Source of the DNA: an uncultured Bacteroides sp.
Lineage (GTDB): Bacteria; Bacillota; Clostridia; Lachnospirales; Lachnospiraceae
Assembly (NCBI GenBank): GCA_945913015.1
Contig: CAMECH010000003.1
Location: 1-64,000 of the forward strand
DNA: 64,000 nt
Direction of reading: 5' to 3'
Part shown: piece after piece, positions 34,615 through 43,922 of the stretch
Position numbering within the stretch: the stretch's first letter is position 1
Layout of the letters: every line of letters starts with the position of its first letter
Position numbers and translations under genes: made by a program
Notes under the pieces: generated by a model
What the model was told of the DNA's origin: nothing
Database searches by the model: none
What the model saw: only the letters and a program-made list of their open reading frames with translations

Positions 34615-35979
34615 ATGATTAACATATTTGAAGTAAATGAGACAAATAAGATGATTCAGCAGGAAAATCTTGATGTCCGTACAATTACTATGGGTATCAG
34701 CCTGCTTGACTGTGCTGATTCCGATCTTAACAGACTCAATCAGAAAATATACGATAAAATTACAACCTGTGCAAAGGACCTTGTAAAGACCGGTAAAGAT
34801 ATCGAAAAGGAATTCGGAATACCGATTGTAAATAAGAGAATATCTATTACACCGATTGCAATGGTTGGTGCTTCTGCGTGCAGAACACCTGAAGATTATG
34901 TTGAGATTGCAAAGACACTTGACCGTGCAGCAAGGGCCGTAGGCGTTAATTTTCTTGGCGGATATTCTGCTGTTGTTTCAAAAGGAATGACAACAAGTGA
35001 CGAGCTTCTTATACGCTCAATCCCACAGGCACTTGCACAGACTGAATTTATATGCAGTTCCGTAAACGTAGGCTCAACAAAGACAGGTATTAATATGGAT
35101 GCCGTAAAGCTTATGGGTGAAATTGTAAAAGAGACGGCAGAGGTCACACGTGACAAAGATTCACTCGGATGTGCAAAGCTTGTAGTCCTTTGCAATGCAC
35201 CTGATGATAATCCGTTTATGGCAGGAGCATTTCATGGTGTTTCAGAGGCAGACTGTATAATTAACGTTGGCGTAAGTGGCCCGGGAGTTGTAAAGTATGC
35301 ACTGGAAAGTGTACGCGAGGCAGATTTTGAGGTGCTTTGCGAGACGATTAAGAAGACTGCATTTAAGATTACAAGAGTAGGGCAGCTTGTTGCACAGGAA
35401 GCCTCAAAAAGACTCGGTGTACCGTTCGGCATCATAGATCTTTCGCTTGCACCGACACCTGCAGTAGGTGACAGTGTTGCAGATATACTTGAGGGAATCG
35501 GACTTGAGAAAGCAGGAGCACCGGGCACAACAGCTGCACTTGCACTTCTTAATGACCAGGTCAAAAAAGGCGGCGTAATGGCGTCATCATACGTTGGCGG
35601 ACTCAGCGGTGCATTTATCCCTGTAAGTGAGGATCAGGGAATGATTGATTCGGTTCTTGCAGGTGCGCTTACAATTGAGAAGCTTGAAGCCATGACATGT
35701 GTATGCTCCGTAGGGCTTGACATGATAGCAATTCCGGGCGATACAAAGCCATCAACAATTTCCGGTATTATTGCGGATGAAGCAGCAATCGGAATGGTAA
35801 ACCAGAAAACAACAGCAGTCCGCATAATTCCTGTAATCGGCAAGAATGTTGGAGATACGGTTGAGTTTGGCGGCCTTCTTGGATATGCACCGATTATGCC
35901 TGTAAATTCATTTGACTGCAGCCGTTTTGTAAACAGAAGCGGACGGATACCGGCGCCTATCCACAGTTTTAAGAACTAA
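34615..35979 (+). CDS. PFL family protein (UPF0210/DUF711)
   Basis: A 454-residue protein of the DUF711 family, which is structurally related to pyruvate formate-lyase/anaerobic ribonucleotide reductase barrels but lacks the glycyl radical loop. Segments [34 protein letters not shown] and [14 protein letters not shown] are conserved hallmarks. The biochemical function is not known. Gly/Ala-rich loops such as [28 protein letters not shown] are also family typical. Its pairing with the ACT gene suggests ligand-controlled activity, by inference. Confidence 0.93.
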   Translation: MINIFEVNETNKMIQQENLDVRTITMGISLLDCADSDLNRLNQKIYDKITTCAKDLVKTGKDIEKEFGIPIVNKRISITPIAMVGASACRTPEDYVEIAKTLDRAARAVGVNFLGGYSAVVSKGMTTSDELLIRSIPQALAQTEFICSSVNVGSTKTGINMDAVKLMGEIVKETAEVTRDKDSLGCAKLVVLCNAPDDNPFMAGAFHGVSEADCIINVGVSGPGVVKYALESVREADFEVLCETIKKTAFKITRVGQLVAQEASKRLGVPFGIIDLSLAPTPAVGDSVADILEGIGLEKAGAPGTTAALALLNDQVKKGGVMASSYVGGLSGAFIPVSEDQGMIDSVLAGALTIEKLEAMTCVCSVGLDMIAIPGDTKPSTISGIIADEAAIGMVNQKTTAVRIIPVIGKNVGDTVEFGGLLGYAPIMPVNSFDCSRFVNRSGRIPAPIHSFKN

Positions 35980-36029
35980 AGACTAAAGCTGCAGCTTATG
36001 TTGCGGATACTTTAGAACAGGGGAGCAAT

Positions 36030-37223
36030 ATGGCAAAAAAGAATACAGAAAAAAAGAATAAAAAGAAAACAATTGCAATAGGATTGGGTATAGTCTTACT
36101 GCTGGCTGCAATCCTTATGTTTATAAGCTTTTTCAGGCTTGGAGTTATTCCTGTCAGGTTTATTATTCCGGGAATTGCAGTTTCAGTTGTACTTATTGCA
36201 TTTTTTGTCTTTTTACAGTTTACAAAATTTAATATTCCTGGAAATATACTTACAATTCTTTTGGCAGCATTGTTTGTCGGTATTATGTTTTTTAACAACA
36301 ATATTTATTCCGAAATCAATAAGACTGCCAAGAAGCAGAACTTCACGTTCTCGGTGTTGGTACTGATGGAAGATGATGCCAAAAAAATTGAAGATACATA
36401 TTCATATTTCTTTGGATATAACACAGCCGCCGATAAAGAGCTGACAGAAAAGGCTGTTATTGACATCACCAATGATGTCAGTTTAAGGCCTGTTTTAAAG
36501 GAGTATAGCGGACTTAGCAATGCCGTTAAGGATTTATTTGACGGCAAAATTAAGGCGCTGATTTTCAATGAGGCATACCGTCCGCTTATGGAAAAGCTGT
36601 ATCCTGATTTTAACCAGCAGACGCGAATACTTAAAAGCTATGAGTTTGAAAAGGACATTAACACATTTTCTGAGCATACAGATGATTCCTTTGCAGTATA
36701 TTTCTCATATAATTCAAGAACCGGAGATATAGAACCATATGGTGAAAGTGAGAGAAACCTTGTCGCTGCGGTTTATATGAATACAAAGAAAGCGGTTGTT
36801 ATTGAGCTTCCTCCGGATTTACTTGTTAATATGAAAACTGATGCATTTGGAGGCGAAGAGGAGTTTTCACATATTACTCTCAATGATGTCAATTATATTC
36901 CTGCAACACTTAAGGAGCTTATCGGTATTGATATCAATTATTTTGTAAAAGCCCACATGGAAAAAAATGAAAAATCTAATATTGCTTCAATCGTATTTAA
37001 TGATAAGGCAAAGTATTTTACTAACCTTCCTCCCGGAATCATATCACAAATGCTTCAGGAAGAAATATTTTTTGCCGGTGACTGGCAGATTGATTACTAC
37101 AAGGTTGAAGGAAGTCAGGGACAGATAACCGGCGCAGTATGCGGAGTTGAAAATATAACGGTTACAATTCCCGATAAGGCTGTGCTTGATGAAATATCAA
37201 AGCGTTTAAACAGCAGAAAATAA
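36030..37223 (+). CDS. LCP (LytR-CpsA-Psr)-like membrane protein with lost active-site residues
   Basis: A 397-residue protein with three membrane segments (about 14-34, 40-62, 68-88) and an extracytoplasmic part. Residues 104-210 resemble the accessory domain of CpsA-type LCP proteins, including DGKIKALIFNEAYRPLMEKLYP. Residues 215-395 follow LCP order: FAVYFSYNSRTGDIEPYG, VAAVYMNTKKAVVIEL, LKELIGIDINYFVKA and the C-terminal DWQIDYYKVEGSQGQITGAV. However, the catalytic SRSDVN is ESERN (239-243) and IPRDxYV is LPPDLLV, so the lipid pyrophosphate-binding Arg residues are missing. Normal LCP enzymes attach glycopolymers to peptidoglycan; this one should not. It abuts the J-domain-like gene. Confidence 0.75.
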   Translation: MAKKNTEKKNKKKTIAIGLGIVLLLAAILMFISFFRLGVIPVRFIIPGIAVSVVLIAFFVFLQFTKFNIPGNILTILLAALFVGIMFFNNNIYSEINKTAKKQNFTFSVLVLMEDDAKKIEDTYSYFFGYNTAADKELTEKAVIDITNDVSLRPVLKEYSGLSNAVKDLFDGKIKALIFNEAYRPLMEKLYPDFNQQTRILKSYEFEKDINTFSEHTDDSFAVYFSYNSRTGDIEPYGESERNLVAAVYMNTKKAVVIELPPDLLVNMKTDAFGGEEEFSHITLNDVNYIPATLKELIGIDINYFVKAHMEKNEKSNIASIVFNDKAKYFTNLPPGIISQMLQEEIFFAGDWQIDYYKVEGSQGQITGAVCGVENITVTIPDKAVLDEISKRLNSRK

Positions 37224-37258
37224 TGCGGATATACAAAATAACGGAGGGGAATCCAAAT

Positions 37259-38524
37259 ATGACAGACTGGAAAATGTTAAAAATTGAACCTACGGCTGAT
37301 TATGCTGTCATTCATGCCGCGTTTGCCGAAAGGACTCTTATCGTTGATCCGGACAGGAATCCTTCGGAATACAGAAAATTATATGTCACATATAAAGACG
37401 CACTGCGATATGCGGCAAGACAGCATGCAGTCAGCGAAGGAAAAAGAGCTGAGGATCTTGATTTTGATTTCAGCGATGACCGTTTTCTTGGCGAGTTTAT
37501 GCAGATTTTAGGCAATATATGCAATAGCGGGTTAAAGCAGTCGCTTTCCGTCTGGAAGAGTCTTTTTGATGATTCAGAGTACAGGACACTTCAAAGGACA
37601 GATACATTTATCCGGACTATAGACAGCTATATGTCAGGTGTTGAAGGACTTGATGCAGGCATATGGAAATATCTTATTGACCACTTTAAGGTATACGGCT
37701 TTGCCGCCACCAATAAAAAGCTGGTTATTAATTTGCAGAAGTACGGCAATATAAAAGAAGATGTATTCATCAAAAATGACATTACACCGGCAAAGCCTGC
37801 AAAGCAGCTTAATAACGGCAGTACACCGGTAAGTCCGGCAGTTTCAAAAAGCATTCCTCAAAAAAGGGCTGTTTCACAAACCGGTACTCCATCAATCAGA
37901 GAGGTCGTAAGCCAGAATGAAAGCATAAGGCAGAAACAGGACCTTAAGACAACAGACCCACTGCTTGCTAAGTATATGGAGCTTCAGGATGACAGAATTG
38001 TAGATATGTATTCCTCTGATTTTTTCAAAAAACTGGAGAGAGTATATACGCATGATATTACTAAGAACAATCTGTCGGCATGGCGGTATTTTATGCAGAA
38101 TCCGAACTATATGCATCTTTTGAAGCAGGCAAAATTCACTGAGAAAATTGCAAACAGCCTGCGCTACGTGGAAGATCTTTATCCGGCAGTGTGGGAATAC
38201 ATAATTGACAAAACAAGAGTGCCTGCGAATCATCCGATGTATGAAAAAACGACAGGTGAGCTGATAAGGCTTATGAAAAGCAACCGGTATACCGGACAGA
38301 TTACGCCTCAGGGAGTATTAAGCACAGAGTTGTTAAAATCAATTATTGACGAGGATCACTTTACAAAAGGACACCATGATTATCCTGATACACAGGCAGA
38401 TTATCAGCATCGTAATATGAATAATCAGGTTTCAAACAAAAAAGCCAAATCAAACGGAAGCGTTGGAACAATTATATTTATTATAGTTTTCATTTTTATA
38501 GTGCTTCGCAGTATTTTTAATTAA
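37259..38524 (+). CDS. Tail-anchored protein with J-domain-like N-terminus and internal duplication
   Basis: A 421-residue protein. Residues 1-52 (DWKMLKIEPTADYAVIHAAF, then EYRKLYVTYKDALRYA) resemble the helical J-domain, but the HPD tripeptide is DPD at 30-32, so DnaK stimulation is doubtful. Two copies of a roughly 68-residue unit follow, 77-145 and 255-322, sharing W-x5-8-Y/N-x-LL-x6-F-x4-I-x-S and VWEYIID/IWKYLID blocks; they are joined by a Pro/Ser/Thr/Gln-rich linker (175-235). One membrane segment lies at 403-417. ATG 37259 is taken because GGAGGGG lies 9 bases before it; the ATG overlapping the previous stop is rejected. Function unknown. Confidence 0.75.
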   Translation: MTDWKMLKIEPTADYAVIHAAFAERTLIVDPDRNPSEYRKLYVTYKDALRYAARQHAVSEGKRAEDLDFDFSDDRFLGEFMQILGNICNSGLKQSLSVWKSLFDDSEYRTLQRTDTFIRTIDSYMSGVEGLDAGIWKYLIDHFKVYGFAATNKKLVINLQKYGNIKEDVFIKNDITPAKPAKQLNNGSTPVSPAVSKSIPQKRAVSQTGTPSIREVVSQNESIRQKQDLKTTDPLLAKYMELQDDRIVDMYSSDFFKKLERVYTHDITKNNLSAWRYFMQNPNYMHLLKQAKFTEKIANSLRYVEDLYPAVWEYIIDKTRVPANHPMYEKTTGELIRLMKSNRYTGQITPQGVLSTELLKSIIDEDHFTKGHHDYPDTQADYQHRNMNNQVSNKKAKSNGSVGTIIFIIVFIFIVLRSIFN

Positions 38525-38539
38525 AATTCTGCCAATAAT

Positions 38540-38580
38540 AACAGACATAGTCCATCAGTTTGGATTGTGTCTGTTTTTTT
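38540..38580 (+). terminator. Rho-independent terminator before the OPT transporter gene
   Basis: AACAGACA (38540-38547) pairs exactly with TGTCTGTT (38568-38575), with an inner TCCA/TGGA pair, then a T tract to 38580. It closes the block ending in the J-domain-like gene. Confidence 0.88.
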
Positions 38581-38619
38581 ATGTCCGAGTGTGAAAAATC
38601 TTATTGGAGTGGGGATAGT

Positions 38620-40560
38620 ATGAAAAATTATATCGAAAGTAATAGTAATCAAAAATTAGAGCCATATATAAAGCCCTCGGAGAAGAAGCCGGAATTAACG
38701 GTTGTTTCGGTTATTCTGGGAATAGTTATGGCAGTAATATTTGGCGGAGCCAATGCATATCTTGGACTTCGTGTGGGAATGACCGTTTCCGCCTCAATTC
38801 CCGCGGCAGTAATCTCAATGGGTGTTATAAGAGTTATATTGAGGCGCGATTCAATTCTTGAAAATAACGTGGTACAGACCATCGGCTCAGCGGGAGAATC
38901 TCTTGCGGCAGGTGCCATATTTACACTGCCTGCACTTTTTATGTGGGCTAATGAGGGCGTATCAGAGTCGCCATCAGTACTTGAAATCCTTCTTATATCG
39001 TTAGTGGGAGGATGTCTGGGAATACTTTTTATGATACCGTTAAGACAGGCGCTTATAGTAAAGGAACATAAGAATCTTCCGTATCCTGAAGGAAAGGCAT
39101 GTGCGGAGGTGCTGCTTGCCGGAGAGAAGGGTGGAAAAGGTGCATCTACTGTATTTTCAGGACTGTTTATATCTGCAGGGTATAAATTTATTGCCGAGGG
39201 ACTGAAAATGTTTCCAAGCAGGGTAGATACCGCAATAAAGGGATTTAAGGGCGCAGGTTTCGGAATTGATGTGCTTCCTGCACTTGCAGGCGTCGGTTAT
39301 ATATGCGGGCCTAAAGTCTCAGCATACCTTCTTGCCGGAGGCATGACGGCGTGGCTTGTAATAATGCCGCTGATAGCATTATTTGGCGGAAACAGTGTGC
39401 TTTATCCGTCCGATGTAAGCGTTGGTTCACTTGACACATGGGGTATCTGGAGTAATTATGTACGCTATATAGGTGCCGGGGCTGTTGCAGCCGGAGGTAT
39501 CATAAGCCTTATGAAATCAATGCCGCTCATAGCGGAAACATTTAAAAGAGCTGTCGCAGATTATGGTCACAAAGCAGAGGAAACAGACAGATGCAGCCGT
39601 GACATTCCAATGAATTTTGTATTTATAGGAATAGCTGCAATTGCAGTCGGAATGTGGGTTACCCCTGCAATTCCCGTAAATATGGCAAGTGCAGTCATTA
39701 TCGTCTTATTCGGATTTTTCTTTGCAACAGTTTCTTCAAGAATGGTAGGACTTGTAGGAAGCAGCAACAATCCGGTGTCGGGAATGGCAATTGCAACACT
39801 CCTCATCGCAAGCCTCATTCTCAAAGCCATAGGCAACAGCGGAATTTCGGGTATGATTGCAGCTATTACAATCGGCACTATAATATGTATAGTGGCGGCA
39901 CTTGCAGGTGATACGTCACAGGATTTAAAAACAGGGTATCTGATAGGCTCTACTCCGTATAAATTACAGATTGGAGAGCTCATAGGCGTACTTGTTTCCT
40001 CTGTAAGCATAGGCGGAATACTATATCTTCTCAACAGTGCATGGGGATATGGTTCCAATGAGCTTCCGGCACCTCAGGCAACGCTTATGAAAATGGTTGT
40101 AGAAGGTGTGATGGAGGGAAATCTTCCGTGGAATCTTGTGTTTGCAGGAGCCTTTATCGCAATTGTGGTTGAAATACTTCATATACCGTCTCTTCCGTTT
40201 GCAGTAGGGCTGTATCTTCCGGTGCACTTAAGCGTTCCGATTATGGCCGGCGGACTGATAAGATATTACTTTGAAAAATCGGGAAATGACAGCAGTGCAG
40301 AAAGAAAGCAAAAAGTCGACGGAGGAATTTTATATTCGTCTGGTCTTATAGCAGGAGAAGGACTGGTCGGAATACTTCTTGCAATATTTGCGCTGATTCC
40401 GGCAGGCGGTTCAACGCTTCTTGATAATATTGACGTGTCCGGTTTTATTGACTTTGGAGATGTGGTTTCAATCGCATTTTTTGTGTTCCTGTGCGTTACA
40501 ATAATACTGGCAAGTAAAAAATATGCCGCAATGTCAAATAATGGAGAAATAAAAAATTAA
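38620..40560 (+). CDS. OPT family oligopeptide transporter
   Basis: A 646-residue polytopic membrane protein with about 14-16 hydrophobic segments. The first transmembrane region reads VSVILGIVMAVIFGGANAYLGLRVGMTVSASIPAAV, and EHKNLPYPEGKACAEVLLAGE is the typical conserved loop of bacterial OPT transporters, as is GSSNNPVSGMAIATLL. Bacterial OPT proteins import short peptides or metal complexes by proton coupling. ATG 38620 follows GGGGA; longer frames would start inside the terminator. The downstream neighbour is PepD, which fits uptake and cleavage of peptides. Confidence 0.95.
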   Translation: MKNYIESNSNQKLEPYIKPSEKKPELTVVSVILGIVMAVIFGGANAYLGLRVGMTVSASIPAAVISMGVIRVILRRDSILENNVVQTIGSAGESLAAGAIFTLPALFMWANEGVSESPSVLEILLISLVGGCLGILFMIPLRQALIVKEHKNLPYPEGKACAEVLLAGEKGGKGASTVFSGLFISAGYKFIAEGLKMFPSRVDTAIKGFKGAGFGIDVLPALAGVGYICGPKVSAYLLAGGMTAWLVIMPLIALFGGNSVLYPSDVSVGSLDTWGIWSNYVRYIGAGAVAAGGIISLMKSMPLIAETFKRAVADYGHKAEETDRCSRDIPMNFVFIGIAAIAVGMWVTPAIPVNMASAVIIVLFGFFFATVSSRMVGLVGSSNNPVSGMAIATLLIASLILKAIGNSGISGMIAAITIGTIICIVAALAGDTSQDLKTGYLIGSTPYKLQIGELIGVLVSSVSIGGILYLLNSAWGYGSNELPAPQATLMKMVVEGVMEGNLPWNLVFAGAFIAIVVEILHIPSLPFAVGLYLPVHLSVPIMAGGLIRYYFEKSGNDSSAERKQKVDGGILYSSGLIAGEGLVGILLAIFALIPAGGSTLLDNIDVSGFIDFGDVVSIAFFVFLCVTIILASKKYAAMSNNGEIKN

Positions 40561-40632
40561 GATTTATGTTGACTGTTACGCCGACTGAAAGTAGGATATA
40601 TATAAAGTTTTTAAGAAATGAGTGTGAAATAT

Positions 40633-42093
40633 ATGGGAATTACAAAAGGACTTAAGCCTGCAAAGGTATTTGAATACTTTGAAAAAATATGTTCAATTCC
40701 GCACGGTTCAAAGAACGAGAAAGCTCTGAGCGATTACTGCGTTGAATTTGCGAAAGAAAGAGGATTAAAATATTATCAGGATGAGCTTTACAATGTAATT
40801 ATAGTTAAAGAAGCTTCAAAAGGCTGTGAGAACCGGCCTGCCGTCATTATTCAGGGACACCTTGATATGGTATGTGAGAAGGAAAGCGATAGTACTATTG
40901 ACTTTGAAAGGGATGGTATTTCGCTTGAAATTACCGACGGATATCTTCATGCAGACAAAACAACACTTGGCGGTGATGACGGAATTGCTGTGGCATATGC
41001 ACTTGCAATACTTGATTCGGACAATATTGTGCATCCGAAACTTGAGGTTGTACTGACTGTATGCGAGGAACTTGGAATGGAAGGCGCAAGCGGTATTGAC
41101 CTTTCAATGCTTGAGGGCAGGATGCTCCTTAATATCGACTCCGAGGAAGAGGGCTGTCTTCTGACAAGCTGCGCCGGAGGCTGTCATGTCACCTGCCGCC
41201 TGCCGGTACATTATGAAGAATTAAAATCGGGTAAAACATTCAGAATTGATATAAACGGGCTTACCGGCGGTCATTCGGGATGTGAAATCCATAAATGCCG
41301 TGCCAACGCAGACATTCTTGCAGGCAGACTGCTTTTATTCCTGCGCGACAGGGGCTTTGATTTCAGAATAGCGGATATACGAGGCGGAAGAAAAGATAAT
41401 GCCATCCCTGTTGATTCATCATTTACAATAAACGTATGCGGTACAAAAGAGATAAACACCGCAATTGATGATTTTACGGATATCATAAAGCGTGAATATA
41501 AGACAAGTGACCCGGATATAATTTTACACATTACGGAAATCTCTGAGACACCGGATGAGTCCGGAGATTTTAAGGTGCTTGATAAACTTTCGACAGATGC
41601 AGTCGTTAATATTATAAATTCACTGCCTAACGGTATTATTGCAATGAGCAGCGACATGCCCGGGATGGTCGAAACATCTCTTAATCTCGGGGTGATAGAT
41701 ATGGATAAAGACAGAGTGGTAATGCATTATCTTCTCAGAAGTTCAAAGGATTCATCTCTTGATTATCTTGCAGCCAGAATGCAGTGCATAAGCAGCTTAC
41801 TTGGTGCAGAGGCTGAGATTTCAGCACAGTACCCTGCATGGGAATATGTCCCGGATTCAAAGTTAAGGGCAGTTATGATTGAAGCATACAAAGACATTTA
41901 CAAGGAGCAGCCGCGGGTTGAATCGATTCATGCAGGTGTTGAATGCGGGCTGCTTTCTGCCAAGATAAAAGGACTTGACTGCGTGTCATTCGGGCCGGAT
42001 ATACTTGATATCCATACACCAAGAGAGCGTCTTGATATAGCCTCCGTTCAAAGAACGTGGGAGTATCTTCTGGAAGTTTTAAAACGTTTATAA
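40633..42093 (+). CDS. pepD: Aminoacyl-histidine dipeptidase (PepD, M20C)
   Basis: A protein of about 486 residues of the M20 peptidase family, cutting Xaa-His and other dipeptides in the cytosol. Metal ligands and active-site segments are visible: QGHLDMVCEKE, LGGDDGIAVAYALAI, VCEELGMEGASG with the catalytic Glu, and LNIDSEEEG. The lid/dimerisation domain lies between about 200 and 385. The start could be ATG 40618 or ATG 40633; the second sits 10 bases after GAG within AGAAATGAG and is preferred. It probably shares a peptide-utilisation role with the upstream OPT transporter. Confidence 0.92.
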   Translation: MGITKGLKPAKVFEYFEKICSIPHGSKNEKALSDYCVEFAKERGLKYYQDELYNVIIVKEASKGCENRPAVIIQGHLDMVCEKESDSTIDFERDGISLEITDGYLHADKTTLGGDDGIAVAYALAILDSDNIVHPKLEVVLTVCEELGMEGASGIDLSMLEGRMLLNIDSEEEGCLLTSCAGGCHVTCRLPVHYEELKSGKTFRIDINGLTGGHSGCEIHKCRANADILAGRLLLFLRDRGFDFRIADIRGGRKDNAIPVDSSFTINVCGTKEINTAIDDFTDIIKREYKTSDPDIILHITEISETPDESGDFKVLDKLSTDAVVNIINSLPNGIIAMSSDMPGMVETSLNLGVIDMDKDRVVMHYLLRSSKDSSLDYLAARMQCISSLLGAEAEISAQYPAWEYVPDSKLRAVMIEAYKDIYKEQPRVESIHAGVECGLLSAKIKGLDCVSFGPDILDIHTPRERLDIASVQRTWEYLLEVLKRL

Positions 42094-42121
42094 AATTGTT
42101 TACAAAAATGCATAGTATACA

Positions 42122-42177
42122 AAATAAGCAGATTCATTGACGGATTATATCCCGATACGGATTTGCTTATTTTTTTG
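42122..42177 (+). terminator. Rho-independent terminator after pepD
   Basis: AAATAAGCA (42122-42130) pairs with TGCTTATTT (42164-42172), with further partial pairing inside, followed by a T run to 42176. It isolates the spoIIIA operon from the upstream peptidase gene. A CATATATT sequence near 42200 could be a sigma-E type -10 box, but no convincing -35 partner was found. Confidence 0.85.
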
Positions 42178-42229
42178 TAATAACCCGTACTGCCTGTACA
42201 TATATTGCTTTAAAAGGAGGTAGGCGAAC

Positions 42230-43129
42230 ATGGATAATCATCGAATGCTTGAAATTTCGAGAGTGCTTTCGCAAAATATCAGGAATACACTTCTAATGCA
42301 GAATTTTTCGTATGACAAACTGGAGGAAATCAGACTAAGAAGCAATATGCCGCTTATTGTGCGTTATGACAATTCTGAGGTAATGATTAATAAATGTATT
42401 CTGTCAAGCGATGATATACATGAAACGCTTGAGCTTATTAGCAATCATTCGCTGTATGCATATGAGGATGATGTGCGACAGGGATTTATTACAATTCCCG
42501 GAGGCCACAGAGTAGGGCTATGCGGAAGAGTAGTAACAGAAAACGGAAGAATAAAGACTATCAAGCATATCTCATTCATGAATATTAGAATTGCACATCA
42601 GGTAAGGGGCTGTGCAGACAGCATATATAATTTCATTCACAGAGAGGAAAAGATTGAGAATACACTGATTATATCGCCTCCCGGCTGCGGAAAGACAACT
42701 CTGCTGAGAGATCTGATAAGGCAGATTTCCAATGGAAACAGCTATTATGACGGACAAACAGTAGGTGTTGTCGATGAACGCTCTGAAATAGGCGCATGTT
42801 ACCACGGCAGGCCTCAGAATGACCTCGGAATACGCACAGACGTGCTTGACTGCTGCCCTAAAGATATCGGAATGCTTATGCTTATACGTTCAATGTCTCC
42901 AAAAGTTATTGCGGTGGATGAAATAGCGACCATGTCTGATATAGAGGCTGTAAGATATGTGCTTAACTGCGGCTGCACGATAATAGGTACTGCGCACGCA
43001 AACAATCTCAAAGATTTATCGGAGAAACCGTTTTTCAAGGAAATGCTTGAAGAAAAACTCTTCAGAAGAATTGTGACACTTACAAGGAAAGACGGAATCG
43101 GAAAAATTCTTGAGGAGGTGTGTCTGTGA
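42230..43129 (+). CDS. spoIIIAA: Stage III sporulation protein AA
   Basis: A 299-residue cytoplasmic ATPase of the secretion-ATPase type that powers the SpoIIIA-SpoIIQ channel between mother cell and forespore. It has Walker A ISPPGCGKTTLLRDLIRQ near residue 145, VVDERSEIGACYHGRPQNDLG with the acidic box, Walker B VIAVDEIATMSDIEA and the sensor GTAHANNLKDL. The ribosome binding site AAAGGAGG is ideal. It begins an eight-gene operon in the order known from B. subtilis. Confidence 0.97.
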   Translation: MDNHRMLEISRVLSQNIRNTLLMQNFSYDKLEEIRLRSNMPLIVRYDNSEVMINKCILSSDDIHETLELISNHSLYAYEDDVRQGFITIPGGHRVGLCGRVVTENGRIKTIKHISFMNIRIAHQVRGCADSIYNFIHREEKIENTLIISPPGCGKTTLLRDLIRQISNGNSYYDGQTVGVVDERSEIGACYHGRPQNDLGIRTDVLDCCPKDIGMLMLIRSMSPKVIAVDEIATMSDIEAVRYVLNCGCTIIGTAHANNLKDLSEKPFFKEMLEEKLFRRIVTLTRKDGIGKILEEVCL

Positions 43130-43659
43130 CGGCTTTTATTATCAGAATAACCGGAATCGTACTTGTAGCCGGTTCGGTTATGATGGTTGGAAATTACATA
43201 ATATTCGGATATAAAAAGCGGATAAAAGAGCTTGAGAGCTTAAAAAAAGCAATGGTGATGCTAAAAAATGAAATTGCATATTCTGCTTCAACACTGGAGG
43301 AATGCTTTCTTAATATTGCAGAAAGATGTATGGATCAACAGGTGGCGGAATTTTTTAACAAAGCAGCTTTAAAGCTTTCCGATACCAATACAAAAAGCAT
43401 GAAGCTTATATGGGAAGAGTGCATTTGCGAGGAGATGCATCATATGCACCTCAATGATGAAGATATAGCTGAATTAAAAACGCTTGGAATGGGGCTGGGT
43501 TACCTTGATAAAAAAATGCAGACAGATGTAATTGAACTTTATATGTCTGTTACTGATAACACTTTGAAAAATGCCTCTGATGAACTTTCAGATAAGTGCA
43601 GGGTTACACGTGTCCTTAGTATGGCATGTGGTGCATTTATATGCATACTGCTTATATAA
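43126..43659 (+). CDS. spoIIIAB: Stage III sporulation protein AB
   Basis: A 177-residue protein with an N-terminal membrane segment and a soluble helical domain that resembles the GspF fold, plus a C-terminal hydrophobic end (VLSMACGAFICILLI). GYKKRIKELESLKKAMVMLKNEI is the family signature, and the HHMHLNDEDIAELKTLGMGLGYLD block follows. GTG 43126 overlaps the spoIIIAA stop (GTGA) and lies 7 bases after AGGAGG; the GTG at 43120 is too close to that site. It is thought to recruit or couple the AA ATPase to the channel. Confidence 0.93.
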   Translation: MTAFIIRITGIVLVAGSVMMVGNYIIFGYKKRIKELESLKKAMVMLKNEIAYSASTLEECFLNIAERCMDQQVAEFFNKAALKLSDTNTKSMKLIWEECICEEMHHMHLNDEDIAELKTLGMGLGYLDKKMQTDVIELYMSVTDNTLKNASDELSDKCRVTRVLSMACGAFICILLI

Positions 43660-43670
43660 GGAGGCAAAAC

Positions 43671-43705
43671 CGGCGCTAAAAAATGTGCGCAGAAATGAGG
43701 ATTTA
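43671..43705 (+). repeat. Short hairpin leader inserted before spoIIIAC
   Basis: Directly after the spoIIIAB stop there is an AAGGAGG (43658-43664) with no start codon at usable distance, then GCGC (43673-43676), a 10-base loop, GCGC (43687-43690) and AGAAATGAGGATTTA leading to the spoIIIAC ATG. The tail matches that of the element before coaE, suggesting a short version of the same repeat that displaced the old ribosome binding site. Confidence 0.55.
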
Positions 43706-43900
43706 ATGGAAATAAGTCTTATATTTAAGATAGCCGCTGTCGGCATACTGGTTTCGGTTATAAGCCAGGTTCTTAAACACAGCGGACGTGAAGAGCAGGC
43801 GTTTCTTGCAAGTCTGGCAGGACTGCTGATAGTTCTTCTGTGGATAATACCGTATATTTATGATTTGTTTGAAATGATTAAAAAATTATTTTCACTTTAG
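43706..43900 (+). CDS. spoIIIAC: Stage III sporulation protein AC
   Basis: A 64-residue membrane protein with two hydrophobic helices, the standard size for SpoIIIAC. The sequence FKIAAVGILVSVISQVLKHSGREEQAFLASLAG with the conserved KxxGREEqA loop is diagnostic. It is a small integral subunit of the mother cell part of the feeding channel. Longer readings in the same frame would start inside spoIIIAB and are rejected; ATG 43706 follows GAGGATTTA. Confidence 0.95.
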   Translation: MEISLIFKIAAVGILVSVISQVLKHSGREEQAFLASLAGLLIVLLWIIPYIYDLFEMIKKLFSL

Positions 43901-43922
43901 AGCCAAGAGGTGACGTATAGAA

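Noticed and set aside
35986-35997. 12-bp palindrome AAGCTGCAGCTT after the PFL gene
   Set aside because: It is a perfect palindrome but short, with no loop or T run, so neither a terminator nor an operator can be supported.
38560-38619. Longer N-terminus of the OPT transporter
   Set aside because: The first codons lie in the terminator stem and T tract; ATG 38620 with GGGGA fits the family.
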